Origin: Selaginella moellendorffii
Lineage: Eukaryota > Streptophyta > Lycopodiopsida > Selaginellales > Selaginellaceae
Direction of reading: 5' to 3'
Length of the DNA stretch: 64,000 bases
Assembly (NCBI RefSeq): GCF_000143415.4
Contig: NW_003314266.1
Location: forward strand, 60,452 to 124,451
Shown here: positions 21,236 to 33,682 of the stretch, piece by piece
Position numbering within the stretch: position 1 is the first letter of the stretch
Layout: each line of letters starts with the position of its first letter
Notes under the pieces: generated by a model
What the model saw: only the letters and a program-made list of their open reading frames with translations
Told to the model about the DNA's origin: nothing
Databases searched by the model: none
Position numbers and translations under genes: made by a program

Positions 21236-21719
21236 CAGAAGAACCCGAGAATGCAGCGAAATAAGAAAAGAGGAAGACGCTCGACGGAAGCGGAGCGGAA
21301 GATGAAGAACCCTAAAATGGAACGAAATATTGAGACGTTAGAGGGTTTCCATGCGAGCGGCCACAACCTGGGTGGAAAAGCTGGAAGATCACTATGATCT
21401 GAGCTCTTATCGTCTTGTCTCGCTCGCGTCGATCCTCAGAGGTTGCGAAGAAAAACTCAAATCGGAAGAATGCGAGTGTCGTGGGAAGAAAAGTCCTCTA
21501 TCTGCAAGCGCTTAATGATCGATCGTCCTTGGAGCCTCTCGGCGGAGAAGGTATTCCCATTCCCGCCGCAGGCCATTGTGTGGGTGTATTCTCTTTACCA
21601 GTGCATCCAGGCGCACGCAGCATGGATTCAGAGCAAATCCAAGCAAACTGCCTGTTTTTATTCCTCTCCTCCAGGAGGAAGCATTCCCGGCGAACACTGC
21701 CAATGCCACAACAAAGAAG

Positions 21720-22060
21720 AATCCTATGGTGAAGAAGATGAAGATGGTGAAGCTCATAGTGGCCGTGACTTGTCCGAGTTCTTTCTTCTCGACGAGCAAC
21801 CCAAGAGTTTCACGAACGAGGCAGTCCTCCTCCGGAGCAGATCACGCATCAGCGTTCAAGTCCCATGTCGAAAAGAAGTGTGGCTGGAGCTGCATGGCCA
21901 AGGTCGCAGAGCCCGCAAGCTTCGGCGAGATCTCGATGGAGCGCTCATCTTGGATGGCAAGGACGCTCTTTGGAGACCGTGTTCTTCGAGAAGCGTGGGG
22001 AAGCTCTCGCGTGATCTCTTTGTGGGCTCTCTTGTATATTCGTTTCAAGAACGCATTTAG
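21720..22060 (+). pseudogene. Internally deleted copy of gene X
   Basis: The plus strand matches gene X (16475-17815) in collinear blocks: the acidic block with EDEDGEAHSGRDLSEFF, DEQPKSFTNEAVLLR, the GQGRRARKLRR helix, and the tail RSVGKLSRD. Large pieces between the blocks are missing and frames change. The 3' flank (cgtttcaagaacgc..., then aaagcgttttcgta) also matches the gene X 3' flank, so the copy extends past the coding end. Confidence 0.75.
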
Positions 22061-22411
22061 CCAGGGGCATTTGCTTAAAGCGTTTTCGTAGGTAAAACCA
22101 TAAATTCGTGTAAGATCGAGAATCCAGCAGCTGTACTGCGTTGATCTCTTCCACAGAGATGGGAGCGAAACACCTTGAAGAGCAAATAAAAGGGTCGAGA
22201 AACTATATGAAGTGTTTTAGCTGGAGCGTGTTTCTGTGTGGAATGTAAGGAAAAGGTGGAAGATCACTAAACAAAGAGGTTGATATGAATTTCTCGTATC
22301 ATCTAACTGGCTCAATGTGAAGCTCCATTAGAGCTTGCGAAGAAAAACTAAAGTCTAGAAGACGTGCTCTTCAAAGTGACTATATAAAGCTTAAGGGGAG
22401 CTGCACACAGT

Positions 22412-24287
22412 TTACCAATATTGACCACTTGACCAGCTTTTCCCACTCTCCCAACATACATTCTGACTTTGCAAACTCCAAGCATCATCCGAGAATTTGC
22501 AGGCGCTGTGAAAAGATCAGTAAAAAAGAAAACAGGCTTTCCAGAGCATCAAATTTACCAAGCCATCTGATGCTGAGCGAGCTTTAGAAGTACTCACACC
22601 TGACTCAGAGACACAGACGTGGACTCAGACCTCTCCTTCTTTACCACTGTAATCTATATTTGAGCCTTCAATCAAAAACCAGAAGCTAGAATCATACCTG
22701 TTGATGGCATTCTGGAATACGTTGCTGACAAAGAAGACAAAAAGTATTCAATAGTCTGCTGAATGGAGGCTTTCCACTTCGCATGATTGTCTTCGATGTC
22801 AGCTGATGTTAATGTAAGTGCCCGATCTCCAATAAACGTGCGGATCAAAGAAGTGAAGAACAGCAAGCCACCTTTATTGATAGGTTTGTCTGGACTTGCA
22901 GGAAGGGTCATCTCCTAAAAACATAAACATACATGTATAAACAAGAAGTAGAGCAATTGAAATACATGCTAACCGTTGCACAGAAGTGTAAACTTCCAAG
23001 CACATATTCATCGTCTGGAAATTGATTAAGATGGAAATACTGTTCAGAGAGAATCCGTGTGAAATCTCTCAACCTGGACTCCAAATCTTCCAAAGATACC
23101 TTCTCCTTGTCTGTAAATCAAATCTGTCAAAAATAAATGTAATTTGACTAATCTAACCTTGAATTGCCGTGTGAACGTTCAAGATCGTTCCATCTTTAAC
23201 CGTCACGATACCTTTTGGTCTTAGTACGCCGTAATTCCATCCTATAAAACACAAAACTTAGTTTGTTTAACCTGAAAGCTCCTCCTTTACCTCCTTTATA
23301 CCAATGATGAACGTAAATGGGTTCATATCTCCCCTTTTTCATGTTCAATTTGGCTGCTCGGATGGCATAACCAGCACCCTGATCAAGCTTCGTAGTAGTT
23401 CCTTTCCAGTCGCACTCGATAATAATCACAGTAACCAGATTGTTTGCTGGATCGAGCAACGGATCTCGAACATTTCCCTGAAACAAACAAAATCAGCGCA
23501 TACTAATCAATGTTTTTCTTTCTTGCCTTCAGATCATATCTGTCGAGGCCAACAAGATCATTTGGATCAAGCACACGCTCCTTGCCTTCATCCCCTTCGT
23601 GTCGAATATCATCGCCTTCTTGTTCAACCAATTGCACTGCCGAAGTTTTTTTGGAGTCAAAAGAGGGGGAGAAAAAAAAAAACAACTTACGATCTTCTAA
23701 TTGAAGCTGCTCCTTTCCTCCAACAACCACCTCGGAGTCTGCTTCTAGAGATGGGCTCGTAAGGAGCCTTATATTTTGTAGAATACTGGCGTATACAATT
23801 TTTGCGCCAAGTTCGGTCCCCATAGCTTTGAACTGCTGGCTAGTTCCTGCAACAGGCTCTAGAAGATTACCAACCGCTGCCTTGAATGCTGCTTCATCCA
23901 TCAGCTTTCCATCAGAAACATTATCTGGTGGCATATACCTCCGCTCTGGAACTACCTTGATATCCACAAACGGATTGTTTATTTCCAGTAAACGCCTATC
24001 GTAGCTGCTTTTCTGTAAACGAAATTTCATAAACATCTTACCATGGAAACCGAAACACTCACCTCTGCCTGAAAAGGGTTACCGAGATACTTGGCCCGTT
24101 TATTTGGTAGATCGTCCCAATATTTGTTTCCCACCTTTCTCTTGGACAAATTCGAAAGCTCTGCTTCCTTTCGAAGCACACGCTCCCGTAGACTTTCCAG
24201 CTCGCGAGATATCTTTTCTGCCTTTCGCTCCTCTGCTTCTTTCTTCCTTGTCTTTGGTACCACGGCCTTCCTAGCAGCCGCTCGCAT
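22412..24287 (-). CDS. Uncharacterised multi-exon protein
   Basis: Minus-strand exons read as 24287-24063, 24012-23691, 23636-23527, 23477-23291, 23241-23158, 23110-22974 and 22914-22698, in consistent phase. They start at ATG 24287. The 3' end is less certain: one or two more exons probably run to a stop at 22414-22412. The intron after 23527 has a GC donor (AAG|GCAAG). The protein begins with a basic coiled coil (KTRKKEAEERKAEKISRELE ... KYWDDLPNKRAKYLGNPF) and continues with a globular region that includes LLDPANNLVTVIIIECDWKG, AIRAAKLNMKKGRYEPIYVH and WNYGVLRPKGIVTVKDGTIL. I do not recognise a family. The regular splice sites and the absence of internal stops argue that it is a functional gene. 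Confidence 0.55.
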
Positions 24288-24789
24288 CGTGCTGAGATGA
24301 GCAGCAGAAACCAATCGATAACCGCGGTCCAGCCCTCAGAGCAATTGATGATCCTCGAGACGCAAAGCAGGCCACTACAAACCACCAAAGCCCTAATGAG
24401 ATTTTAGGGTTTAGCTAAAACCTCCTTTTCTCAACGCTCTAGGGTCTAATCAAAAGGAAAACATAAGCAAAATATTCTATTTGTCAATCTGCAGTATAAT
24501 CCAGATTATAATTAGCAGTATTATAATTAGATTATCCAGAGATCAGCAAGGCCTTCGGGTCGGTTTTCCAAATGATGTCAAAGCCTTCCTTCAGCTTCTT
24601 TCCCGTTCGTAAAAATTGTTTCGAAAGTATCTTTAATAATCAAGTGGCAGCTCCACCTAAGTTCTAAAGTATTATACACCTTGCATTTTCTCGAGGAGAA
24701 GTTTTACCTTCGGCCTCTTTCACCGCACAAGGCATGCGACACATACAGTGGACACGAGCCGAGCCGGGAACTAGTTTTTGCCACGTACG

Positions 24790-24810
24790 AGCCTTATACA
24801 GTATAAATAT
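24790..24810 (+). promoter_or_regulatory. ELIP promoter: ACGT-core element and TATA box
   Basis: A TATA box (tataaata) lies at 24802-24809, about 80 bp before the ELIP ATG. An ACGT-core element (gccacgtacg) stands about 20 bp upstream of it, starting near 24780. ACGT elements bind bZIP factors in light and ABA responses, which fits ELIP regulation, but this is inference from the motif. Confidence 0.5.
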
Positions 24811-24886
24811 CTGCCATCTCAAATGTAAAGAAAGTAGTTCATTTGCACAGTTTATTTTTTCCTAGCTAGCTCGCAGCTCAAAAACA

Positions 24887-25640
24887 ATGGCACTCGTCTC
24901 AGGCAGCAGCATCGCAACTCTCTCTTCTTCCTCTCTCATCTCCAACAAGCTCCACCTCCAATCCCAATTGCCCAGGAGCTCCAGCTCGCGAAATCTAGTG
25001 GTGAGAGCGTCCTCGAACAAATCAAGGGATGGTGGCGATGGCGGCATCAGTGGCGTTCTCGACGGCACCAAGAAGGAGATAACCCGCGAGGAGGTGCTCA
25101 AGAACCAGGCCGAGAACGAGTCGGAGAAGCGCTCCGTGTTTGGAGCCGTCCCATCGTCCGGATCCTTCTATCCCAGGCCAGAGGTCGAGAGGCGACCAGA
25201 GACTGGCGATCGATCGTTCCCCAGCTTGATGGCGTTCGATGGAGCCGGCCCGGAAACGATCAACGGAAGACTGGTAAGCGATTGGTGATTTTTCTTCGCG
25301 TTTTTTTCTAGATCAACCAAGTAAGTAACGTGAACTTGTCAAACAGGCAATGGTAGGATTGGTGTGGGCATTCGCAGTGGAGCGAATGACGGGACAAACG
25401 GTGGCGGAGCAGCTCTACTCGCCGGGGAGCACTGGTCTTTTCCATTTTCTGGCGGTGGCACAGCTATTCGCGTACGCGTCGCTGGTGCCCATGTTTAAGG
25501 GCGAGAGCCCGGACAGCAGATCGTTTGGGCCATTTAGAGCCATGGCGGAGCGCTGGAATGGGCGAACCGCGATGCTTGGCTTCCTCGCCTTGGTGATCAC
25601 CGAGTTTTTCACCAAGACTCCAGTGTTCCACATGATGTAA
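24887..25640 (+). CDS. ELIP: Early light-induced protein (ELIP)
   Basis: Two exons, 24887-25273 and 25347-25640, sum to 681 nt, giving 226 aa. The first ~45 residues are Ser-rich and basic (transit peptide). The mature part has three membrane segments of the chlorophyll a/b-binding superfamily. Helix 1 contains GPETINGRLAMVGLVWAFAV with the E..NGR.AM pigment-ligand motif. Helix 2 is FHFLAVAQLFAYASLVPMF. Helix 3 contains AERWNGRTAMLGFLALVITE, again with the motif. ELIPs are thylakoid proteins that accumulate in high light or desiccation and limit photodamage. The intron splits the motif after NGRL. Confidence 0.93.
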
Positions 25641-25829
25641 ATTTTTCTCAAAACGTAATTGCCATTCTTTAGCAACTTAAAGCATGCAGTAAAGCCCCCC
25701 ATGGTCGGACCATGTAAACGTCCGCCAATGAGAGCAGTAGATCTCAGTTTCAGACGGTCTTCTTGACAATGTAAAAACCAATTATAGTAATCACCGAGTT
25801 TTTCACCAGATGTCAATTTGTTAATATAG

Positions 25830-26480
25830 TGTTGTGTTTAAATCATTCCTGGTCCCAAAACCTTCTCGCACAATTGCTGCTCTTCATGTGGCCAAACTGG
25901 TGGCTGCCCCTTGAAAAGAGTAAAGATTCCATTCTTTTCACCCTGAATCCTCTTCCATTTGGCCTTGGCATGCTTCTTCCTGCGTTATTAGAAAAAGTAA
26001 AACCATCATCAGTCCTTATAATTCAATTTGGACTAGAGATTCTTTAAAGTACTTTGTCAATTCTTATATTTGTGGCTTGGGATTTGCCACTGGTGCCTTC
26101 TTGTTGTCATTCAGCTTTTTCTGCTGCTCCTACAAACAGCATAACATCTTCCTCTTCCTCTGCTCAAGAATCTTTCCCCACAAATTTTTGTTGATCTCGC
26201 TCTTCCTTTGCTGACTCTTCAGCAACTACCAAATGATTCATTGATCCTTTCTAAAGAAATGGGCAATTCTTGGCTCAATGATCATCAACTACACACCTAA
26301 AGCATTTCTTAGATTTTTGGAATAAAACAAATTTTCTATTTCCACTGTCAGCTAACTTTTTATCAAAAAATGACTCAAATATCCTCACCTGATTGAGAGC
26401 TTCTCTTAACTCATATCGTCCAGCTTGGAACAAGAGACGTTTCCCATGGTTTCCAAAGTTCGAATGCATCCCTGAGTACC
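25830..26480 (-). mobile_element. Degraded retroelement gag remnant with zinc knuckle
   Basis: The minus strand carries a gag-like helix (ELREALNQVRIFESFF) and then KKCFRCVVDDH followed, after a stop, by AKNC. The spacing C-x2-C-x4-H-x4-C is that of a retroviral-type zinc knuckle. Further minus-strand pieces to about 25830 are charged and broken by stops. It belongs to a gag type different from the 18-19 kb element, as far as can be judged. Confidence 0.45.
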
Positions 26481-26669
26481 AAGATCTGCCAACGTACAGT
26501 AAATGGTGACCTTATGGCAGATGTGCTTGTAGCTCTAGATCAATATGGGATTGCTCATCGTCTACATGATCATCATAGGTAAAGTCACTTTTTCTCTCAC
26601 ATCTACTCTCCTTTGGAACCATTCTTTTTTTGTTCTCGAGCATGTGTTTCACCTTTGTTTCGTCCCCGT

Positions 26670-26900
26670 GCCTTCCAGGTGGTGCCATGCGATCTCATAG
26701 TGGGAGAGGCTACATATCTGCCTCAATGCTCCGGTTTCCACTGGATAGAAACGCAAGGTTGGGTGATGGCGGCAAAGAGGATGGCAAGACCATATTGTGT
26801 TGGAGACCGTGTTCTTCTCTGGAGCTGAGAAGCGTGGAAAAGCTCTCGCGTGGCCATGGTGAAGCGACAAGAATCTTTGTGAGCTCTCACTTATTTTCTT
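26670..26900 (+). pseudogene. 3'-terminal fragment of gene X
   Basis: The plus strand matches the last ~230 bp of gene X: LVGEATY, then CCACTGGATAGAAACGCAAG shared exactly, then the tail with gagaagcgtgg and aagctctcgcg. Frameshifts and a deletion break the frame. It is joined directly to an unrelated gene fragment at 26905. Confidence 0.75.
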
Positions 26901-26904
26901 CGTT

Positions 26905-27065
26905 TCAAGCTTCGTGGAAGTTAGGACCCGAAAGACGCATCACCGACATCCCACCGTCCCTAGTGAACGAGAAATATTTCGTTGTGGAGCTCCATGATCT
27001 CTTCAATCCAGGCCGCCGCTCGCTGGAGCTAAAGCTACCGATAGGCCGCATTGCTCCACAAATTC
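26905..27065 (-). pseudogene. Fragment of the uncharacterised coiled-coil gene
   Basis: This ~160-bp segment matches 15520-15695, within exon 2 of the gene at 14608-15949, in the same orientation. Shared runs include gagctccatgat and caatccaggccgccgctcgc. Substitutions and an indel are present. In the parent locus this piece lies left of gene X; here it follows gene X sequence, so order was changed on copying. Confidence 0.75.
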
Positions 27066-27139
27066 TAGGGTTCTTTTGATGGCTCCATCTTCCAGCGCTT
27101 ATATACTCACTCGTAGCAATTCCAATGGTTTGCAAGATA

Positions 27140-28250
27140 TGGATATTTCTTGCTTCGAAGAGCCAGAGGTCAGCTCTACTCGGAGTTGAAGCCCCGGTGC
27201 GCATGCTTCCATCTCCTTGAATCATTCTGCAGCCTAGAAGATCTTTCGCTTGGTCAAGGCAGTAATGCGCAACGGCAGCCATCTCTTCACGCCGAGGTTC
27301 AAAGTCTTGATCTTGTGGGTCGAGTTTCCAGAAGTACTTCTAGAGCTAGATCTCTGCTTCCTCTCCTTGGAATCTCCACACCTTGAGGTGTTCTCCATCG
27401 GCTCATTCTTGGCTATCCAATGCAAGGCCCTCCCACGCTTGACGAGGCTCACGTGATGCAGTCTAGGCTTTCGAATCGACAGGCAGAGTGCCAAGACAGA
27501 TCTGGAGGAGTTTGTGAGCATGGCAACGCTTCTGGAGTACTTGAGCTTGCAAATGGTGGACGTCAACCTAGAGTTACACAACCCCAACGTGAACTACTTG
27601 GAGCTCCTGAGTTGCACAGGCCCATGGCACTGATAAATGTGAGTGGACGACTGGTCACACAGGGTAAGATCCTTGAGAGGGTGCACTTTTGTGGTTTGTT
27701 CTAGCTAAATGTTGTTTCTTCTCTGCTTAATTTGTTATGTAATTTGGAAATAGTGTTCTTCAGTTGGAGTGCTAAAGTAATATTTATAGTCTTCCAAAAG
27801 GAATAAAAGCCAGCATTTTGGATTTTTTCATGCGCTTACCCAGCATCCGAGAGCTGAGGACGAACCTGAGCATGTAGCGGATAAGCTTTGCAGTGTACTT
27901 GATTGATTATTTGATTCATCGGTGCCTCACTGGATTTTTGTTGGTGATCAGGGATTCAGGAGTGACAAACACAGAAAGCTCAAACTCGAGAAGCTCCAAG
28001 TTTTGGACGTCTGGCTGCCATTTTCCAGCCCAGGCGAGAACAACAAAGAGCAAGAGATGGCAACCAAAGTTTTGCTGGCAGCAATTGACTGTCGAGATTT
28101 CTATAGATCATTCCTTTCGAAACGCTTGCACTTGTATTTCACAGGGAATTTTGATTGGCGTTACCGTTCAAGGTGGCCCCGAATGTTCAACGACAAAATC
28201 TGCCAACAACAGCTCCGGAAGAGGTTGAAACTTCAAATGGTATTTCTCTT
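27140..28250 (+). pseudogene. F-box/LRR gene remnant (copy 2)
   Basis: The plus strand matches the degraded gene at 19730-21235 over several blocks. One is SSHLF/GSHLF followed by TPRFKVLILWVEFPEVLLEL. Another is GFRIDRQSAKTDLEEFVSMA and VDVNLELHNPNVNYLEL. A later 3' block is FVGDQGFRSDKHRKLKLEKL, QVLDVWLPF and ATKVLLAA. The F-box itself is not recognisable here. Frames change several times. Intact LRR-coding stretches that are stopped in copy 1 (TGG here, TGA there) show the copies decayed independently. Confidence 0.65.
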
Positions 28251-28461
28251 CTATTAGGATTCTTCAAAGATATGCTGTTTACTTTTCTTCGTTTCAAGAG
28301 CTCATCTCTCAACTTAAGATCCACATTTTGAAAAGCTTTGCTATTATCTCATTAAGATCGAGAGTTTTACAAGCTCGGTTTTGGCCTCTCTGCATTTCCA
28401 ACCGGCTGGAAAAAAGACATGGCCTGGCGCTCTACACATGGATACGTACAGTGAATGATCT

Positions 28462-30087
28462 CTAGAACCAAGTCCGCGTACCATTGCTGACGCCTGGTTT
28501 GTCTTTCTTGGATCCCGGACTGATGATCCCGTACACGTTTGTTGTGATTGCCGTGATGCTAGAAACCACTGCCAGGATCACCATGATCGACGCTATCGTT
28601 TTGTCATATCCCGTGGCGATGCCGTGCTTATCCCTGCGTGACGAGAGCCGGGTGGTGAGCGGGTACGGTACTCTAGGCGGTAAAACTTTGATGCTTACCT
28701 CAGAGCGATAATCCCCGGGAAGACAAAGCCGATGCACACCGCCGCTGTGGCTCCCGTGAACTGGAACACCGTCCAGATGTTTGGGACGAGCGTGGAGCCG
28801 AAAAAAATCACGAGGATGAGGACGGTGGTGATGCACGCGAACCGCCGGTTGTCCTCGGAGATTGGAGCGGACTTTGGGAAGAGCAGGGAGTCGAGGTTGA
28901 TCCGGAGGGAAAAATGGATTAGCGGGAAGACTAGCATGAGATGGACGGCGTAGCCAACTCGGACAATCCCGGCCAGGACTTTGCCATATGGGATCCGGAG
29001 GTCGGCGTCAAAGTTGGCGAGTACGTCGTCCATGGTGCTGGCGCCGAAGAGAAGGTAGCCAAACAGAGCTGTCGCAATGTACACGAAGGTGCAGATGGTG
29101 ATGGAGACGCGGCAGATCTTCTGCATGGAGGCAGGATCGTCGAGCTCGTTGGCGATGGGATGAACTGCAGCAAAAGGATTGCCATGAGCCAAAGAAAGCG
29201 ATGGACGACTTACGGTTGTGGTGACAAATATAAGCAGTCACAATGACTGGCACGGCCGTGAACAGCTTCCAGAACGAGAACTGATCGTGGACGTCGGGCA
29301 GCCATCTTGGCGAAGGGATCTCCTTGTACATCAGCTTCGTGGCAGTAATCACCCCAGTGACCACGACGAAAACAACAGCCAGAGCAATGGACAGAGCTGA
29401 CGAAAACCTTAGCGAATCTGCAAGAGCATGGCAGCTTTTAGACATTAATATCGAAGAACCAAAACAAAAACAAAAGAGAAAAGAGAAAAGGAAGATTGGC
29501 TCACCAACACGCTTGAAAGACACCAACGGGACCAAGACCAGCACTGTTGTCAGTAGGAGTATAAAAAATCTCCCATTCCACCAGAAGGAGCCGCCACCCC
29601 ACTCTTCCAAAACTCCGGAGTGATGAGCAGCGCCCTGACCAGAACCCGACAACACATCACCTGGAGAGATTTCCCACACGAGGACGAAACAAAGGTGAAA
29701 CACATGCTCAAGAACAAAAAAAATGGTCCACGGAAGGAGTAAATGCGAGAGAAAAGGTCACTTTACCTATGATGATCATGTAGACGATGAGCAACCCCAC
29801 ATTATTGACGATGATCGAGAGCTGCAAGAGCGTCCGCCCAGTGATCCCAAATGCGTCCGCCATGAGCGAGCTGTAGCTCAGCGAATTCGCGGCCTTGGAG
29901 AAGCGCAGGAGAATCTCCAGCGACGCGTCCGTGAGAATGCCGACGAACACGATCGTGATCATCCCCAGGAAGATCCCCAGCTCCTTTTGCGTCGCCGGCA
30001 ATGCCATAATCCCGGCCCCAACGATCGTGGTGAGGAGATTGAAGACCGCGCTGGGAGCCGAGGCGCCGGAGATTCCCACCTCGAAGC

Positions 30088-30118
<31 letters not shown>

Positions 30119-30199
30119 CCGCCGCTTCGGCAGCAATGGCGAGCTCTCCGTGGCCGGATTATCGGTGATCGCCACGGCCGTGTGACCTGACGACGCCAT
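28462..30199 (-). CDS. AVT6: AVT6-type amino-acid transporter (SLC38/AAAP family)
   Basis: Five minus-strand exons (30199-29767, 29660-29505, 29417-29214, 29164-28699, 28633-28462) sum to 1431 nt, giving 476 aa. The soluble N-terminus ends in an acidic Glu run (ESSPLLPKRRDEEEEE). The first helix carries the family motif FNLLTTIVGAGIMALPAT. About eleven membrane segments follow, with ALAVVFVVVTGVITATKLM, HLHPIANEL and GSTLVPNIWTVFQFTGATAA among them. By family knowledge, AVT6 proteins export Asp and Glu from vacuoles, probably by H+ coupling. Start ATG 30199 is chosen because the frame extended further upstream has no ATG. Confidence 0.93.
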
Positions 30200-30546
30200 G
30201 GAGGAGCTCTGCGATCCAATCAAGACGCGCAATCTGCCGCAACTTGCACAGCGAATCGAATCGAAATTCTCGGGAAATCTCTACCTGGAACAGCGTCGTC
30301 GCGGCGAGGAGCGAGGATTTTGCGCGAATCACAGCAAAGAAAGACGAGAAGAGAGGAGCGCCTTCCTCGGCGTCAAGAATCAAGGAAGAACCCCAATAGA
30401 ATCTATTGCACGGTGGAACTCTATATGGGCAAGAACGGACGGCCAGGATCTTCCCGGCACGCGTTCCCGAATATTCGTGTTCTTTATTCCCACCCCACTA
30501 AAGAAAAATTAAAGAATGGTCCGTGCTACAAAAATACGAAGAACTT

Positions 30547-32365
<1,819 letters not shown>

Positions 32366-32571
32366 AGCTCTCCAAGAACTTCTACAAAGAGGAGCTACTA
32401 GAGAATGGTAAAGCCCTACCTTGGTTAATCAACCACCATCCTCGGCCCACATTTTGCCGCGTGGCCCCCACATTTGTCCCAACACTGTATTTAGCAAAAT
32501 CCCGAAGAAAAAGAAGCATATTCGCTCCTCTCTGCCCGGATAAGTCTCGAGCACCTCGCTCCTCTTTGGCG
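32366..32571. promoter_or_regulatory. 206-bp divergent promoter between aspartate aminotransferase and SRPBCC copy 1
   Basis: The two ATGs face away from each other with 206 bp between them. No clear TATA box is visible in either direction. Pyrimidine-rich leader sequence precedes the plus-strand gene. Confidence 0.5.
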
Positions 32572-33033
32572 ATGGCGAAGTGGAATGGTACAGCTCGGGG
32601 ACGACTCGCCGCTCCGATCGAGAAGGTCTGGAAAATTACGTCCAATTTCGGGGGGCTGATGGAGTGGTCTCGCATTGGCGCCATGAAATCGTGCGAGATC
32701 TCGGAGGGAGAGAATGGGATTCCTGGCTGCGTGAGGAAGATCACGGCCGAATTGCCCGACAGTGGAGGCAGCGCAGAGATTCACGAGACGCTGCTGGAGC
32801 TGGACGACGCGAATCACATCCTGAGGTACAAGATCCACGCCCCAGCGGTGGACCTCTTTGATGGTCTCCATCCCACTCTCAAGCTTTTGGATCGCGATGG
32901 AAGCACGGAGATCGAATGGGGCTACGAAGTCGATGCCGATCCCGCGGATCCGGCCAAGGAGCAGCGAATTGCCGCCGCTGTTCTTGGATTCTACAGTGCG
33001 GGCATTGAAAATCTCAAGAAGATCGTCGAATGA
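32572..33033 (+). CDS. SRPBCC (Bet v 1/polyketide-cyclase-like) protein, copy 1
   Basis: Single exon, 153 aa, starting MAKWNGTARGRLAAPIEKVW. The pattern (APIEKVWKITSNFGGLMEW near the N-terminus, EGENGIPGCVRKI, LDRDGSTEIEWGYEVDADP, and a C-terminal helix ending NLKKIVE) is that of the START-like hydrophobic-ligand-binding fold. It lies in the plant subgroup often labelled lachrymatory-factor-synthase-like or polyketide cyclase/lipid transport. Ligand and reaction are unknown. A second copy follows 650 bp downstream; the two are very similar over their whole length. This one has three extra residues (VDLFDG versus MPLL) in the middle. Confidence 0.85.
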   Translation: MAKWNGTARGRLAAPIEKVWKITSNFGGLMEWSRIGAMKSCEISEGENGIPGCVRKITAELPDSGGSAEIHETLLELDDANHILRYKIHAPAVDLFDGLHPTLKLLDRDGSTEIEWGYEVDADPADPAKEQRIAAAVLGFYSAGIENLKKIVE

Positions 33034-33196
33034 GAGAATCCTAGTATTATTTTTAATAATATAACGTTGACTTTTAAGTTGGCCTGACGCTGAGATGGGG
33101 ATCGATACGAAGTTTTCTTTGCTAGCTTTGAAATTTTCTTCGTTGTTTTTATTACATTTGTGATCTTGGTCATTGAGAAATTTACTCTGCTTTGCA

Positions 33197-33260
33197 TTGA
33201 CTTTTATTGACTTTGTAAAGATTTTGACTTTCATTGACTTGCATTGACTTTCATTGACTT
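33197..33260 (+). promoter_or_regulatory. Cluster of six W-box cores in near 10-bp register
   Basis: TTGACTT starts at 33197, 33207, 33224, 33234, 33244 and 33254, the last four being a 10-bp repeat. TTGAC(C/T) is the core bound by WRKY factors. The cluster lies 160-230 bp past the stop of SRPBCC copy 1 and about 430-490 bp before the ATG of copy 2. It could act on copy 2, or be an incidental short tandem repeat. Confidence 0.55.
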
Positions 33261-33682
33261 TTGGGGCCGAGCTCCTCAGGACGAGGCAAAGAGCATCGCC
33301 ACGATCGTATTTATCAATGCCGGCACTGGAGATCATGGCGCGGCGCCAAACCATAAGGAAGAACAGAGTCCTCCACTTGGAATCAAGGTCACACATCAAC
33401 GCAACTTCAGACTGGACCTCCACGGCCTGATGAATGAATTTGAGCAAGAGATCGAGCAATGCTCTGGCCGTGTGGATCCACCACAGAGAGAAACTCACAA
33501 TGTACCACATATTGCCAGGAGACAGCCCACCAAAATCTTCGGCCTAGAACAAATGGCTACCTGGAATCGTCATGCGATCGCAAAGTACCCGGGCATGGGA
33601 AGTCACCTATTACCGATAGATAGATCGTGAGGCCAAAGCCCGGATAGGTCTCGGGCTCGATTCCGTACAAAGGATTTGCGCG

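Noticed and set aside
32491-33510. 339-codon minus-strand ORF
   Set aside because: Same reason: antisense shadow of SRPBCC copy 1 joined to intergenic sequence.
33244-33630. 128-codon plus-strand ORF between the SRPBCC copies, and its protein-like minus-strand reading
   Set aside because: No recognisable domain, splice context or conserved start on either strand. It is possibly an old insertion, but unsupported as a gene.
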